Below are positions 33,335 through 46,215 of a DNA stretch of 64,000 bases, piece after piece; position 1 is the first letter of the stretch; every line of letters starts with the position of its first letter. A program made the translations under genes and the position numbers. The notes beneath the pieces are model-generated. The model saw nothing but the letters and a program-made list of their open reading frames with translations, was not told the DNA's origin and made no database searches. This DNA is from Lepas anatifera (taxonomy: Eukaryota; Arthropoda; Thecostraca; Lepadidae), in NCBI GenBank assembly GCA_034440635.1, contig JAOTON010001574.1:620001-684000 (forward strand), in the 5' to 3' direction.

Positions 33335-35300
33335 CTTTCAGCCATAGGTAATTCTACTCAAGCAATAAGGTGTGGTAGATTTCTTATACACTTATTTATT
33401 ATACATCAGGAGGGTATCTCATTTCAAAATTTCGACACCGTAGTCTTTAGAGACTAGTGTTTGGAAAATACGGTCTGTTTAAACACACAGAGACCACGCT
33501 AGACGTTCTCACTCTGTGCACTAATCTAATTACAATACTGGTAAACATATAAGACACCGATTCAAAGAGCCCACATTACCGCTTAGGAGGGCTTGTTCTT
33601 CAAAGACTCGTCACAGACGGTTTGAGCGGAACGAATTCGACGAGGGGGTTCGTTTACGTTAACCCTCCACTAAGACGACTTCGCGTGGTCCTTTCACCTA
33701 TATGGCCGAGGATTGCCTACCTCTCGTATCCTTACCCCATAAATTTCCTTCACAATACCGATGGCTTTCACTTCAGGACTCGATTATTTCTGCTTCGCTG
33801 CCACTATTCGTTTTCTAGCCTGAATTACCTTCAGTACATGTTCTGGCGGTACTTCCCGCGCCACGTGAACGGTACTCGATAGTACATGTCGAACACTACA
33901 AAATGCATACTCCGTGTTGGTATATCACCCTGTCTCATATTTAGTTCACTTGAACCGGCTCAACTTGTTCGTTGCGGTTAACTGGCTCATTTAAAACTCA
34001 ACAGATCTGGAACAAACTTTGAAACATGTTCAATCCGAGTAAAAGTAATCGAAAGAGTTAGGCCATTCACATGGCAGTTCGGATGACCTTGGTTAAATTG
34101 AAACACCGGATTGGTGGTTAGCTGGAAATTAAAGTTAAAACCAACTTTCACCACACATAAGCCCATCACCAGCAAGTCCTACGAAAGATCCGAGCTGTCC
34201 TACTCGGGAATTGGTTCGCCCAGGCAGAGCGAGACCCGGGCCAGTTAGGACAGCCCCCACGCCTGTATCAGGTGCAGGGATCATTACACCAATACGAAAC
34301 GGCGGTTACAGCCGACCAGAGTGGCCATTTCGCGCCCGGAATGGGAACCAGCGAGCAGCCAGTTATGCTAATGCTACCAGCCTTCCGGCACGAAATGAAA
34401 CAATGCCATAAACCAGATGCCTTTTCACGACGACGACTGAATTTCATAAGTTTTATGCTGTGTCAGAGCCATAGTTTCCCTTCTGTGCCAGCCCAAGCCG
34501 GCGAGGGCTTTGCAGAGCTTAGCTGAGGACTTGACAAGAGGTTGAATACGCCAGCCGAAAATAGCGGTACTTTGTTAGTTGGTAATCGACGATTTACTGA
34601 GCTGAGGCTCAAGCTCTGGCAAAAACCGTTGTGGATCAAGCTTTCAGATGGCATGCCGGCTAAATAAAATCGGCAAAAAGGAACATCTCCGCGAAGCCGG
34701 CGATAAAAAGGAATAACAAAAAGACGGGCGTAAAACGGAGCCGCACTCAAGCGCATCCTGGAAGAGATAAGAGCGTTTCGTACGGCGTGCTCCGCGATGA
34801 AATGTTTTCCCAATAAAATAAATGACAGTGCTTGGGCCGGGAACAACAATAAGTTAGGAGCGTCTCCCATACAAACGTCTGCAAGCATCTCCAGCACGGA
34901 AGCGCGGCACGCGAACAATCGCAGTGGCGGACTCAGGCCAGGGAGCCTCATCTGACCCCGTCTGTAATCTGTCTTCAAAAAAAAACTCCACCAGTAAAAT
35001 CCTACTCTTTCTTTGAACTTCTGTCGACCTATCAGGCATCATTCCCGACAGGAGCCTCCCCGGTTGAGATCGCTGAGTGCGCTCCTGGTCCCCGCAGGGG
35101 TACGTCAGTGGAATCGACAGTCCTGAGTGATGTACAAAGCGATCAGTTTGACAGGCCAAGCTAAGCGCAGCCATCGCTGAATGCCATTTTGATCGTGTAA
35201 TGGGGGATGCATGATAAACCGGGAAATACGAATAGATTTCTGATGAAACATGTGGATGTGCAGCGGCGCAGTTCTAAAGTTGAACGTGATTAATGAATGC
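33335..35300. other. Non-coding, one hAT-like terminus only
   Basis: CAGTGGCGGACTCAGG at about 34921 resembles a hAT end without a visible partner. The 171-codon minus frame at 34463-34978 has no domain I recognise and no paired splice sites. Confidence 0.4.
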
Positions 35301-35415
35301 TACATTTGTTTTCGATATACTATTTCAGTTGAAACATGTCATATGATGTGTGAAACACGTCATATGCTACACTTGTTTTCAATATACTATTTCAGTTGAA
35401 ACATGTCATATGATG
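35301..35415. repeat. 67-bp tandem duplication
   Basis: A block starting TAC(A)(T/C)TTGTTTTC and containing ATATACTATTTCAGTTGAAA and CATGTCATATGATGTG occurs at 35301 and again at 35368 with only two or three differences. Confidence 0.8.
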
Positions 35416-35576
35416 TGGCGCTAGTCCCCGCTATGAATTTCAGTCCAAATCTGACGGTAATACAAAAATGCTAAGATAACTATTATTCACATCGGGCCAA
35501 GATTTAGCAGCAAAGTATGAGATATTCAATACCATACACACATACGTCCCTCAGTGATTTCTCTCGGAGAACGCTG

Positions 35577-35672
35577 GCGTGCGTACAGAGGCGGCGTACA
35601 CAGGCGTACATACAAGGCAGCGTACACCGGCGTACATAGAGAGGCGAGCACACATGGCGTACATACAGCGCA
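35577..35672. repeat. Degenerate GGCGTACA repeat
   Basis: GGCGTACA or GGCGTACAT recurs about every 12-20 bp with variable spacers (GGCGTGCGTACAGA, GGCGTACACA, GGCGTACATA). It gives a cysteine/arginine-rich minus-strand frame that I do not accept as a gene. Confidence 0.6.
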
Positions 35673-36789
35673 CCTACGTGTTCCTGGCGTCGGACGGATC
35701 CAGCAGACGTAACCAGCGCATCGATTTCCGCTGAGTTGTACCTACAGCCGACATGGCACGCCAGCCTCAGCATAAATAACCAACCAACAATGGCATCGGA
35801 AAGATAGTCCGCATGATACCAGCCATTATTGCTGCCTATTAATCATGAGCACGGGCGCCAGCTTATGCCTGGTACACAGTCGCGCAAGCAAGGACAAGTA
35901 TCCACCTGCGACCAGCCGTCCGTAAACGAAAGTACCCCCAGGGCCGGACTCAAAGAAAAAAACGCGACAATCTAGGTTTGGGCGTTATACTCGGCCGAGC
36001 GCGCGCACCCCGCATCGCGGCCAGGTTACGCCTGCTCAGCCCACAAACAGGGGCGCCGATTGCGCGTGGAGTGGTGGTGCCAAGCGTACTCCTCCGGTTC
36101 GGTTCTTACCACTGCCACGTCATCATCCGAGATTTCCTGTAGATATAAGCGAACGGATCGGGATTTCTCTGCGATGGTTTCAAAAAAAGAGGAAGCTGGC
36201 TTGTAGCAATAGGTGGAAAGTTCGGATTCAAACTGAAGCGACCTATGTCAGGATTGACATCGCTAACGCACAAAGAGAAACCCAACGCGACATGAAATCG
36301 ATCGCTTGAACTGGAAACAGACCGGAAACGGACACCGCTTTCGCACTATTTCGCTCCATTAAACATCATATTTACTGCACATAATTGCAGTGTGCTGCAG
36401 ATTGCACAATTCCCCGAGTTGAGTGGCGTGATTGAGATCGTTGCGATAAACTTGGCTTCCCAGAAGCTGCAGGAATTTACATTCTCGAGCAAAGTCGTGT
36501 AGTGGCAACGAAACTTGAATCGCTTAAGGAAGCAGTGCGCCTAGGTTGTATAAGCCCTTAAAACCCATTTGGATTACGACAGTATGGTGACCCAGACACT
36601 TCAACTCACGAAATATACAGGACAGACTTCAGCTATTGGAACGTACAGTCTCTTTCACAAGCATCGTTCCTCCTAAGTACTGTACAGTCGTCCACTCTAG
36701 GTGTGGTTTGAGAGTCCCAGGCCTGATTGTCATCATTGGAGCTTTAGGTCATATTGCTCAGCCACTGCCCAATCCGCGTGGTATTTTTT

Positions 36790-36989
36790 AGGCGATTCGC
36801 CTGTGCGTGATCGGCGCCCAGGGGGCGGCAGGGACAGCCGCCCCCCCCTGAGGGCCCGAAGGGCCCTCCTGAGGACACGATTCTGTAACAATCAGGGCCA
36901 TTTTTACCCATCAGGGCCCTTTTGGCGCTGTCGCATGGGCCCTTTTCGGGGCGTCCCCCCCCTTTAGCGAAATCCTGGCTACGCCCCTG
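36790..36989. mobile_element. hAT-like element with one clear end
   Basis: The right terminus AATCCTGGCTACGCCCCTG is a typical hAT-type end, and the ~190 bp before it is full of GGGCCC and CCCCCCC runs. The left terminus is unclear. Confidence 0.45.
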
Positions 36990-37955
36990 TCGTCACCTCT
37001 TAAGATCTCATGCCCCCTTCCAAATTTCTGGGTCACCAGTGCGCACAGAGCCTGTGCATTAATTGTGAGAACGAATACAAGCCAGATAGCCAGACCGAAT
37101 ACAAGCCAGATCTGTGTACGTGTGGGGTGTTTTGCCGAAATGTCAAGGCTTCAGGTTTGATAGAAGGACTTTTTATATCGGTGGTGGGACCTGTTTTTGT
37201 TAAGGATCACGTTGGATTCGGATTTATGGCATCGGAATCAGGCCCCGCGTCAGGAAAGCTATCACCAGGAAGTGTACCTACCGCAAGCAGTTCATCTACC
37301 TCGGAAACCTACCACAACCAGTCTTTCTTTCTCGCGCACTTGAAGAAGCTGAGGCTTTTTCATGTTCGAAACGTTAAAAACCGCTGAGTCGATATTGTGT
37401 AGTTCTATGGATTGTAATGCCTCTTGTAAAGGGAAATTAACCAACGTTAAATCAGACTTGATAACGTAATAAACAAATATATTTTCTTGGCTGAAGACTC
37501 TACAAACCTTGGCATCTATATTAGCTGTCTATAAATGTCTTGCAACCAAGTAAAAAAGTGGCAAAAATAGAAGCACTCATACGCTAGATACCGATTTGTA
37601 TGCCTGCGAATTTTTCTAGCCCAAGAAATTTAAAGAGAGGCGCCGTGACTTCAGTCGGCTGTCGACTTTTGCGCCAATCCAACAAAACATATGTTTACTG
37701 TTTTGTGTCATGTACCTAATGATAAATAGATATCATCATCATCATCATCAAATTCACCAATGCTTTGCGAAAATCAAAATACAAGCAAACGCAAAACAAA
37801 GGCCGAAAGTCAGCATCGGAATAAATCTGTCAGAGGCTCGAGTTCCCTCTCGCTACCTCCTGACCTGGCAGGCGACATATCACATTCTGACCCGGCAGCT
37901 GACGCGTCACTTCACTCGCTCGCGCGCACAAAGTAAAACACTTCCCACACATTAC
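36990..37955. other. Non-coding, short ATC microsatellite
   Basis: An (ATC)n tract of six units lies near 37733-37750. The 125-codon frame at 37010-37387 is unrecognised and has no clear splice sites. Confidence 0.4.
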
Positions 37956-37959
37956 ATCG

Positions 37960-38240
37960 CGACACCGATCACTATCGTCATCGTCATCGTCGACCAGCGA
38001 CCCCCAGCCATCACCACCTGTCGACCGCGCCGCACGTGCCGCGCCCCCTCCCCCGCCCCTTCCCCCGGGCCGATTAACGTGGCTCACGTGCGGCGTCAAC
38101 CGCTGCGGTGGCTTCTGCTGCCGCCGGCGGCAGCGGCGATAGCGAGGTATCACCACTACCCGCTCGCTGGAGGCGGTGCTGTCGTGCTCGGCGGGACAGG
38201 AGATGGAGGGCAGCGTCAGTCGTTGTTAGAGGGATCGAGT
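37960..38240. promoter_or_regulatory. CpG-rich patch with mirrored E-boxes and GC palindrome
   Basis: GCCGCACGTG near 38033 and CACGTGCGGC near 38085 form an inverted repeat of E-box-containing decamers around a C-run-rich, Sp1-like core. The perfect 18-bp palindrome GCTGCCGCCGGCGGCAGC follows at 38118-38135. The composition and motif arrangement are promoter-like, but no TATA box, start site or transcript can be shown. Confidence 0.35.
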
Positions 38241-38589
38241 AGAGGTTGTGATGGTGCCATGCGATATGCCAGCTGGCGTTTTATGTGTTGTCCTGTTGTA
38301 AGGGTGGATTTGTTGTGACGGGTTTGCGAGTTGCGGCAGGCTAGAAGCATTGCTGTCTTGAGAATCAACGCCTCAACAAACGTTATTTGCGAACATTCGC
38401 TTGATGCATTTTAGGCCGAATATCTACTTCAGTTTTTGGACACCACACTTATTTTCCCGTTTCTAGCGATTTAAGTTTTAGAACTATCTTCTACAAACAC
38501 TCGAATTGACAAAATTCATTTTCATTCACCCACCAAGCAAATGTGTAATCAAATGCCTGCAACAATCGTCTTAAGCCGTCGTCACAGCC

Positions 38590-38790
38590 ACAGCCTGCTC
38601 CGCCAGATTGAGCCGTGAGCCAGGGCGCAGCAGCCAGCACGTCGCCGGGCGGCGGCCCGCCGTGTAAGGCTTCGCCCGGGCGGCGCGGCGCCCCCTGAGC
38701 GCGATTTGAGCGGCCCCCGGGGCGCGGCGAGCGCAGGACAGCAGGGGGCCACGGCGAACGCCACGGGGTCCCGCTACCGCCGATACACAG
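38590..38790. promoter_or_regulatory. CpG-rich patch
   Basis: GGCGGCCCGCC, CCCGGGCGGCGCGGCGCC and GGGGCGCGGCGAGCGC occur within 200 bp. Overlapping minus-strand frames (60-176 codons) are driven by composition. It is a possible promoter or first-exon region of the minus-strand gene. Confidence 0.3.
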
Positions 38791-38799
38791 GCCAGACAC

Positions 38800-41700
38800 G
38801 TCTCTGTCAGCACCCTCCACGAATTCGCAGGAGTGCTCGAGATACCGCAGACAAATCTCTGGGGATTTGAGATAGTTAAAAGCACTGGATGAGCCAGAGA
38901 CTGGAGAGATCTGGAAATGAGCCTGGATGTGATGCTGTAGAAGTCCTAATAAATTGGAATCGTTCTCGAATTTATCACTCCCGCGAGTTCTCGCGAAGGC
39001 CGTTAGGATATGGGCTCTCACTGCACACCCGCGAACAGATTTACCTGAGCCACCGTTGCTAATTGGCCATCCAGAACCGCTATCTTTAACGGGAGTGGAG
39101 AACCAGCCGAATTAGTGCCGTGCTGTTTCGGCGCTACCGCTCTGTCTCCGGAGTGCTGTCTCTCAATTAGCTCAGCTAAGTGTACGGGGCGTAGGCTGGT
39201 CTTCTTCGTCAGCGCAGCTAGACCACAAATTTAGCACCGCCCTGGGAGCCGCAGGACATGCTCTCTCTTCGACACGGACCGACAAGCCACCGGAAACGGC
39301 CCACAACGGCACCCCAGCTTTGTTAGGAATGTCCACTATGTGCTGAGCGATGAATCAGCTGTACACTTCAAGGGTGATTAAACGGCACAGCTTGTTTGAA
39401 CCCCTCCTAGACACTTGGTTTTTTATCAATCGAAGTGAAAAAACCGGCGCGGCCTTCGAGAAACCATTGCTGAATTATGTCTTTCCGTTAATATGTCCTC
39501 CAGCCATCAACAAGACTGATCGCTCGTATTTTATGGCACGACAGAGCGCATTATGGACTGTCGAGGACCAGGTCGAATAACTAAAATGGAATGTACATTA
39601 CCGAAAATGAGCCAGACACTCAGTATTTCTCAATGCATTGACCCTACCACTCAGCGCAATGGAGGTTGGCAAATAAAGGCCTTTGAGCTATTTGTCTTAC
39701 ATGGTGATTCATAATGCCCTCGTGATATCGATAGTCCTGACATAAAACAGCACAGCGCACAAGTGTCATAACACAACGTTGTGCCCATCTGGAAAGCGAA
39801 ACGATTGGCAGTATCGAATTTCAATTCATCCCAAACGCGGAAAATACCGTACCATCTCACTGTAATGCACGCTAGAACAAATGAGGACAGTAAAACCAAT
39901 AGAAGCGGTCACGACATCGGCTTTTCCTCCGTAAACTAAGCCTAATGGCTTGGTGTAGCTGGACTACTTCTTATCTGGGCGCACTCAGCGCGTTGAAAAA
40001 GAAACGAAAAACAACCAGCAAAAACACAGCACCAACTGATGGCTGATTTATATACGTGTTCCACTTTCCGCGGCAAAGAGAAACAACCCGTCAGCGCGCC
40101 CGACCCCACGCAATACCATTTCAGCCGACTGGCTTCCCGCCTCTTTTGGGCCGTGATGGCGACATCAGAGCGGGTGATGCACCAGTCAGGAAGCTGTTGG
40201 GTGATGCTGCCAGTTCCGGTGTTGTCCGGGGTTCCGGCAAAACCCAGTCCAGTACACGCAGCACCGTGACAGCGCGCTGGACCGGCGTGGAGCCTGTTCG
40301 GCCTCGCGTGGACTACCAATGACTCCGGCACACGCCAGTGGTGCGGCCATAAAACAATGTCATGCAATCCAATGCACAGTCCACAGGACGAAATTGCCGC
40401 ACTGAGGTAAATGTGCGTGTTCGCTCTTGAACTCTGAACTGGAAACGGATCACTGCAAAGCCTTTGAAAATATATCGCATTATGCAACCCGTTTGTACAA
40501 GACAGGCGCTATATTTGGAACAGAGCAATTAGGAGACAAAATTGACAGTATGTTTTGCCTCTGTAACACTGTGTACAACTGGCAAATACGGCATATCGCG
40601 CCAGTGTGGTGCACACATATACCATCCGGCTTTATAATTTGCCTGGCATGCGCAATAATTGGCGACGCCTATCCGTGTGATTAATCGAAAACACGTCGAG
40701 AACAAAAACAAGCAGGCCATATTGGGTTAACGGTAATGGATTATACACGCTACGAGTGCAAACAAAGGCCAGGAGGGAGGATATCACACATCGATTGCGT
40801 GTATTCCGACACAGCGCAAATGCATCCGAGTGTAACAGTTCTCAAACGGCACTCCAGGGAGACAGAGAAAGGTCTCCACAAACCATGCACAGTGCTTGAC
40901 CCCACAATCCACCGAGTTTGTAATGATATTCTGCAGGAGTTGAAACACAGCTGAAACTCCTGAAATTGGATGTCTGGAACAGGGTCGGACTGATGTTTCG
41001 GGTCTGCTGCCAGCACAGTATTTCTCCATCTCAGCTGCGGAGTTCTCTCATATGGAGATTTATTGAAAGATATCTGCTTCGGGCGGTCGGTTCAGCGGAA
41101 CTGACCTTACCTGACGTCGTATACTTTCTCTCAACGGCACACGCCGCGGCAATCACTATAAATTCATGTCATCCACCCAAGACTCTGGTTCTGGCCCAAC
41201 ACACAGCCGACCGGCATGTCATTTAACGAGTCATCCATCACAAATTATCACTGGAGGAAGGCCACAAAGAAAGGGAGAGGAACGGTTGGTGGACCACCCG
41301 CTAGAGGGTCTGGTATTTCCCGGACAGTTCATTCTTCAGGTCGTGTGAACTTCTCTAAAGGGTTTTGGATATGTAAGTAAGACAGCAGCCGAAAATCGCA
41401 GCAATCGGAGTTAAGCTCATTTTTCTTTCAAGCTAGCTCTTGATACGGTGAAAAAGCATCACATCAAGAAGGATCAGAGTGGCGCTTTGACGATCCAATT
41501 CAGAATAAGACAGCGATGAGCAGGAAATGTCACTCCACAGGGAGAGTTCATCAAATGTAAAGTATAAAATAGTATTCTACGCTCGAAAACGGGAAAGGAC
41601 TGTGCAAGACCAACGGAATGCCAGAACAAGAGCAAGAACTATGAAACATGGCAAATAACGAATGTAGGAAAATGTATATCAGTATTGATTCCGTTCTTTC

Positions 41701-43665
41701 CAAGACAGTGTCCCTGGTTGTAGCTCCCGCATGTTTCCTGCATTACGCGTTAACTGACGACCGTAAGCCTTCCCAAAAGGCGCAGCAAACATCAGGTCGC
41801 AATTTGGCGTTAGAAGCAAGCGCGCACTAGAACCATACGAACATCGTGCTTCAAAAAGGCAAGACCAGGAATAATATTTTTCACACAGAAGTATAACTTA
41901 CATATGCAACGAATAAAAAGAAAACAGCAAAAGCAGCGGATCGCACCAACGAAGAGGCGACCCATTGGCAGCCTGGCCCTCACGCACAAGTTGAATGGCT
42001 GCCGTTCAATAAGGCGGCGTAGATTCTGGGTCCGGAGGCTCCTCCTCAGTGGCGGAGGCCACCGCTTGACCCAAATATATCGCGACACAGCGCCGGCACC
42101 GCCGAGGTCACGGATGCCAGCGCGCATGCGCAGTGGTATCATCTGCACTTCTGCAGCTGAATACTCCACGATGAAAATGCACTAGACACGGTCCGAGTTT
42201 GAATCGTACTGCCAGAACATGGCACGGCTTCTGGTGAAGGATAAGTCAGGGTGGAATCGGGAAGGGAAGTGAAAAAGCAGTTGGTAACGTTGGTAAACAG
42301 ATCGATGTTTATTTCAGCGCAGTTCAACAGACTATGCCAAATCTTAGGCATTAGTGTTTATTCAACGTGGCCGGCAAATAGCCAAGCTGTATACTATCGT
42401 CACTTGCATGCAACAATGTGTGGTATACACATGTGGTTAATTCTCAAAACCAATCTAAGCCTGACCTTTCCCTGACTCTGTGGCATGCTTGATGAATGCT
42501 ATGCTAGTTTTAACAAGGAGCACTGTTATTCCGTAGTTAATGATGACTGGACAACTTTCGTGATGAAGCAGCTCCAACAAAGCCACTCCTGTCAAAATAA
42601 ACGCACCGATTGCGACATGAAATGAATGCGCATAACTGCAACACGCATGAAAGCGAACTGTGTTATCTACATATCATATGAGAACTACCGAATTAAGAGG
42701 GGCCGGGCGGACTCGCTCCACACGCAGCACTGGAATCGACCGCTTGACGAGTGGAGCGCTACCACCTGGCCAGCCGAACGTACTTGCTGCGGGTAATGGA
42801 ATATGTCAAATAACACGCCATCAGCTGGAGTGATTTGCAACTATTTGAAACTGGCTTTCAGCGCGACGACAGTGAATAGCGTTTGCATTGCAGCGCAAAC
42901 AAGACAAGGAGGGCTTCCTTGTCAAGCAGCCGTAGTTATGCACTTGAGTGGCAGTCATTTACTAGGTCTGAACGCGGTTATCAGCCCACAGTGCGAGCAT
43001 ACCACATTTCCAAGAAATCCCTTGTGTTGTTCTAGTTACAACATTCAGACAGCAGGGTAAACATCACGAGACTTTGCAAGCGAGATCGCATTCGACGTTG
43101 TTAAAATCAGTAACGAGTGGCAAAAGACAAGGCAGGTGTATCAGGCACAAAGGATGCATAGTGATGCACTGCAGGCCGCTGAACTGCACACCAAATGCAT
43201 CAACACTTCTGAAGGCGCTGGCGCTACACCACTCCAGGTGTTGTTGGAGGAGGCGCCACTAATAATCCGGTTCTGAAGTTGGCAACAATGACCACTCTCA
43301 GCTCACAGGATAACAACAAGAGGAAGCACTCACTTCACACTTGTTATCTCTTGGTCGTGCCTTTACGATGCACCTTTTGAAATTATGATTTATGGCGTTA
43401 TACTAGCTCAGTGTATGGAACAGGTTCTGACTTGTGATCTAATATATTCATTATTATATATGATCTATATAATTTGTAGATAGATACATCTACATACATA
43501 TAAATTACTAATAACCAGCAATATTTCAGGACATAATTCCACATTTCAGGCCCACATGATACCATACTTGCTAGTCCTCCATTGTTTTATTATCGATACG
43601 GAAAGCAATCACCCACGTACTTTTTTGTTCAACCAGCAGTGCATTGGCCTTGCGAACCAAATTCA
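38800..43665. other. Non-coding, nothing assigned
   Basis: The 181-codon minus frame at 39942-40487 and others have no domain I recognise. AT-rich sequence occurs at 43435-43510. No repeats with defined ends are visible. Confidence 0.4.
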
Positions 43666-43674
43666 CCTGTCCAA

Positions 43675-43722
43675 TGACGTCATAAAGCCTAGAGTGACGT
43701 CACATGACAAGCAATGACGTCA
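43675..43722. promoter_or_regulatory. Three CRE palindromes at exact 20-bp spacing
   Basis: TGACGTCA starts at 43675, 43695 and 43715. The 12-bp spacers differ, so this is not a simple tandem repeat. TGACGTCA is the full cAMP-response element bound by CREB/ATF bZIP dimers. Twenty base pairs is close to two helical turns, putting all three on one face of the DNA. Confidence 0.55.
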
Positions 43723-45300
43723 CACAGCGGGAGAAACTCGCGTGATATGTGGGTCCCCGATATCTCCATCAATAACGCGGCCTCAATGAAATGCTCGCCA
43801 TTGTTCCTAGGAAAGCACGCACCGAAAACTTGGGCAATCCGGGGATTGTGACGCGAAACAACACAGTAGTTATAATACGTCCCTGGATCTGCAGCCCCAC
43901 AGTTTCCACTGATAGGATTAAATAATATATTAAGAACATATTTTGAACCTGATTGGGAACTTCTAATTCCAGAAATAGGGATGAGGATTTATATCTGTTT
44001 GCTCCAGAGCTAATTTATTTTTCACAAGGCTAACGTTAATGCCAAAAATACGATACGTTAAGAGCTCACGTTCGTATGCAACTTTTACTACCCCCAGTCA
44101 AAGGTTACAGCCTCACTATCGTCGCGTTCTGCGCTGTACAATGCGTTAGTTGGAGTCTTGTCTTGCCCTACACTGCAGAGGTGCGCCGTCCACTCCACTA
44201 CTGCACGCCCGCCATCATATCCCAAACATATCATTGATCGGAGTGGTAATGTTTCCGGCCTGGTGGGGCGGACATTGAGGACGACCAAGGGCGTGTCCAG
44301 ATTGTACAGATCCGCAGCATAAAGGATTCCGACAAGACAGTACAGGTGAGCAAAATAGTATCATTGGGTTCAGCATGTCTTGATTCATCAGATCAACTCA
44401 GCGTTCATTTGCCCGCCAAGTGAAATCCTGCTGTTGCTTCTATCGATTGATCTCATGGCAGGATTTACCATGCAGGCGATGCCTCCTGGCATTTATCGTC
44501 CAGGTGTCATAAATGAACAGATACAGCCGATACACGTATTATTTACGTTCTTATGGAGACATCGCAACAAACACGGACGGCTTGTCACTAAGCCTGTGCT
44601 ATGTTCCTGTAACTGTGATATCTGAACACATTTACATACAGACGAGCATTTACATAATTATGCATCCCCAGGGATCGTTATAATTCAGGAGCTTTGAGTT
44701 CCTAAAGAGGATGCCAACCCCACGCCAGCAGCATATTACACGCTAACGTGTTTGCCTTTGCTCGATGTTGCTTTCAGTGCCACATTGAGCGTACCACCGC
44801 CAGCTGTGATCTCCCGCTGAGGGCAATCGTCTGCTGGCGCATGCGCATTACAATTTCAACGACGCATGGGGAGGGAAGCACATGCTGATTCGTATCGAGC
44901 GGAGCAGTCCGAGCCTGAGTAAACCCGACCCGAACCTGGAATTCCAATCCATTTGGAAACAACGCAATGTGTGTTTATTACAGAGCATCACGCAGGGCGG
45001 CTATCGATCTCGTTGCTAGGCAACGGCATGGTTTAATAGCTCATCCCGTGTTCCACGAATAAACCCTTGAATAAGCGATCTATATTTACCCTAACACCGA
45101 GCGAGGGCTCAGTGCACCAGAACAGCTCACGATTGCAATTGCATTGCTTGTCCGATTAGAGAACTGAACAGCATCAGTGGAATCTCCTCTGACAGCCGCC
45201 GGCAAAACCTCGACAAAGCCTCGTGACGTCACACCGCTGACAGCGTCAGCTTACTACTAACACCTGGACGCCAATCGGTGTGGAATTAGTGGTGGCTGTC
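43723..45300. other. Non-coding, one open stretch with a donor-like end
   Basis: A plus-strand open stretch ending ACAGTACAG at 44345 before GTGAGC reads coding-like, but no acceptor supports it and the strand is opposite to the TOX gene. A CRE lies at 45224-45231. Confidence 0.35.
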
Positions 45301-45309
45301 AGCTGATCG

Positions 45310-46215
45310 GCCGGCTCTGCCGTGACTCCGGCGGGTTGTGGTGACTCCATTTAGGCGGTGGCGTCGTCGGCCGTCGCCGGCGGCGACGCGGTCCGACCGG
45401 CTGGGAACCAGTTGGGTCGCCGCTGCTCCTGGCTGCTAACCATCGGCGATGACTGGTAAACACAGACAGCGCCGTGAGAGCCGACGAGCCGCTCCGAGCT
45501 ATGAGTGGCGAGTAGGATGCCAATAAGTGGTACCCGGTTACAGAGTAGAGATCCAGATTCGCATGGAGAGCGCGAAAAAGAGCGGTCGCAGAGCTGATGT
45601 CATGCTTTGTGGAAGAGACGGGTATTTTGGTCTGGTGATTTCGGGCTGTAAGTGCATATCGCCATCGAAGACGAATGATGGTCCACTCCAATAATGTTCT
45701 TGTTGGTTAGTCAAAAGAAAAATGTTCCACTGAAAATCGGCCGGAAAGAATAAATGTTTGTCCATACACGCTTTGAACACGATCGATTTCCAGATATAGC
45801 CAGGGAAGAAACAACGATCTGAACATGATAGTGGCTACCTACCTGATACCATTCAGAACAATCCGACACCAAATGGAGCGTAATAAGGCGAAAGCTGCTG
45901 TAGCAATATACACAACCATTGAAAACATCACCCACCACCCACCAAATCAACTGCGCCCGATTAATCGTCCATATATTCCAGAGTTGGCACGTTTCTCCTC
46001 AAAACAAGCCTATCATCCAGCCAGCAGCAGTTCAGCGGGCGTCTCGTTTCGGCGGCTGGTGCCCATTGTTGGGCCTTCTCCTCCAGCGCCGTCGACAGCT
46101 GAGCAGTGCCGGCCGGGCTCGGCTCGGCTCGGGCTCGGCTCGGCTCGGGCTCGGCTCGCGCTCGGCTCGGGCCGAGCGCGCCGCCATCGATCCCACCCCG
46201 GTGCCGCTATCAATC
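45310..46215. promoter_or_regulatory. Two CpG-rich patches with a GGCTC pentamer array
   Basis: 45340-45430 contains GTCGTCGGCCGTCGCCGGCG. 46108-46175 is a run of GGCTC/GGGCTC units (about a dozen). Open frames on both strands here are low-complexity. A promoter role is possible but unproven. Confidence 0.3.

Noticed and set aside
34463..34978. 171-codon minus-strand frame
   Set aside because: No recognisable domain, no paired splice sites, and overlapping frames on other strands of similar length.
38491..39050. Minus-strand frames and a GTAAAT donor-like site near 39043
   Set aside because: The donor is weak, the acceptor is unclear and the composition is CpG-driven. Kept only as a CpG-rich patch.
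44250..44345. Plus-strand exon reading DQGRVQIVQIRSIKDSDKTVQ before a GTGAGC donor
   Set aside because: The text is coding-like but an in-frame stop lies just upstream, no pyrimidine-rich acceptor is present, and the strand opposes the TOX gene. Junction reads would be needed.
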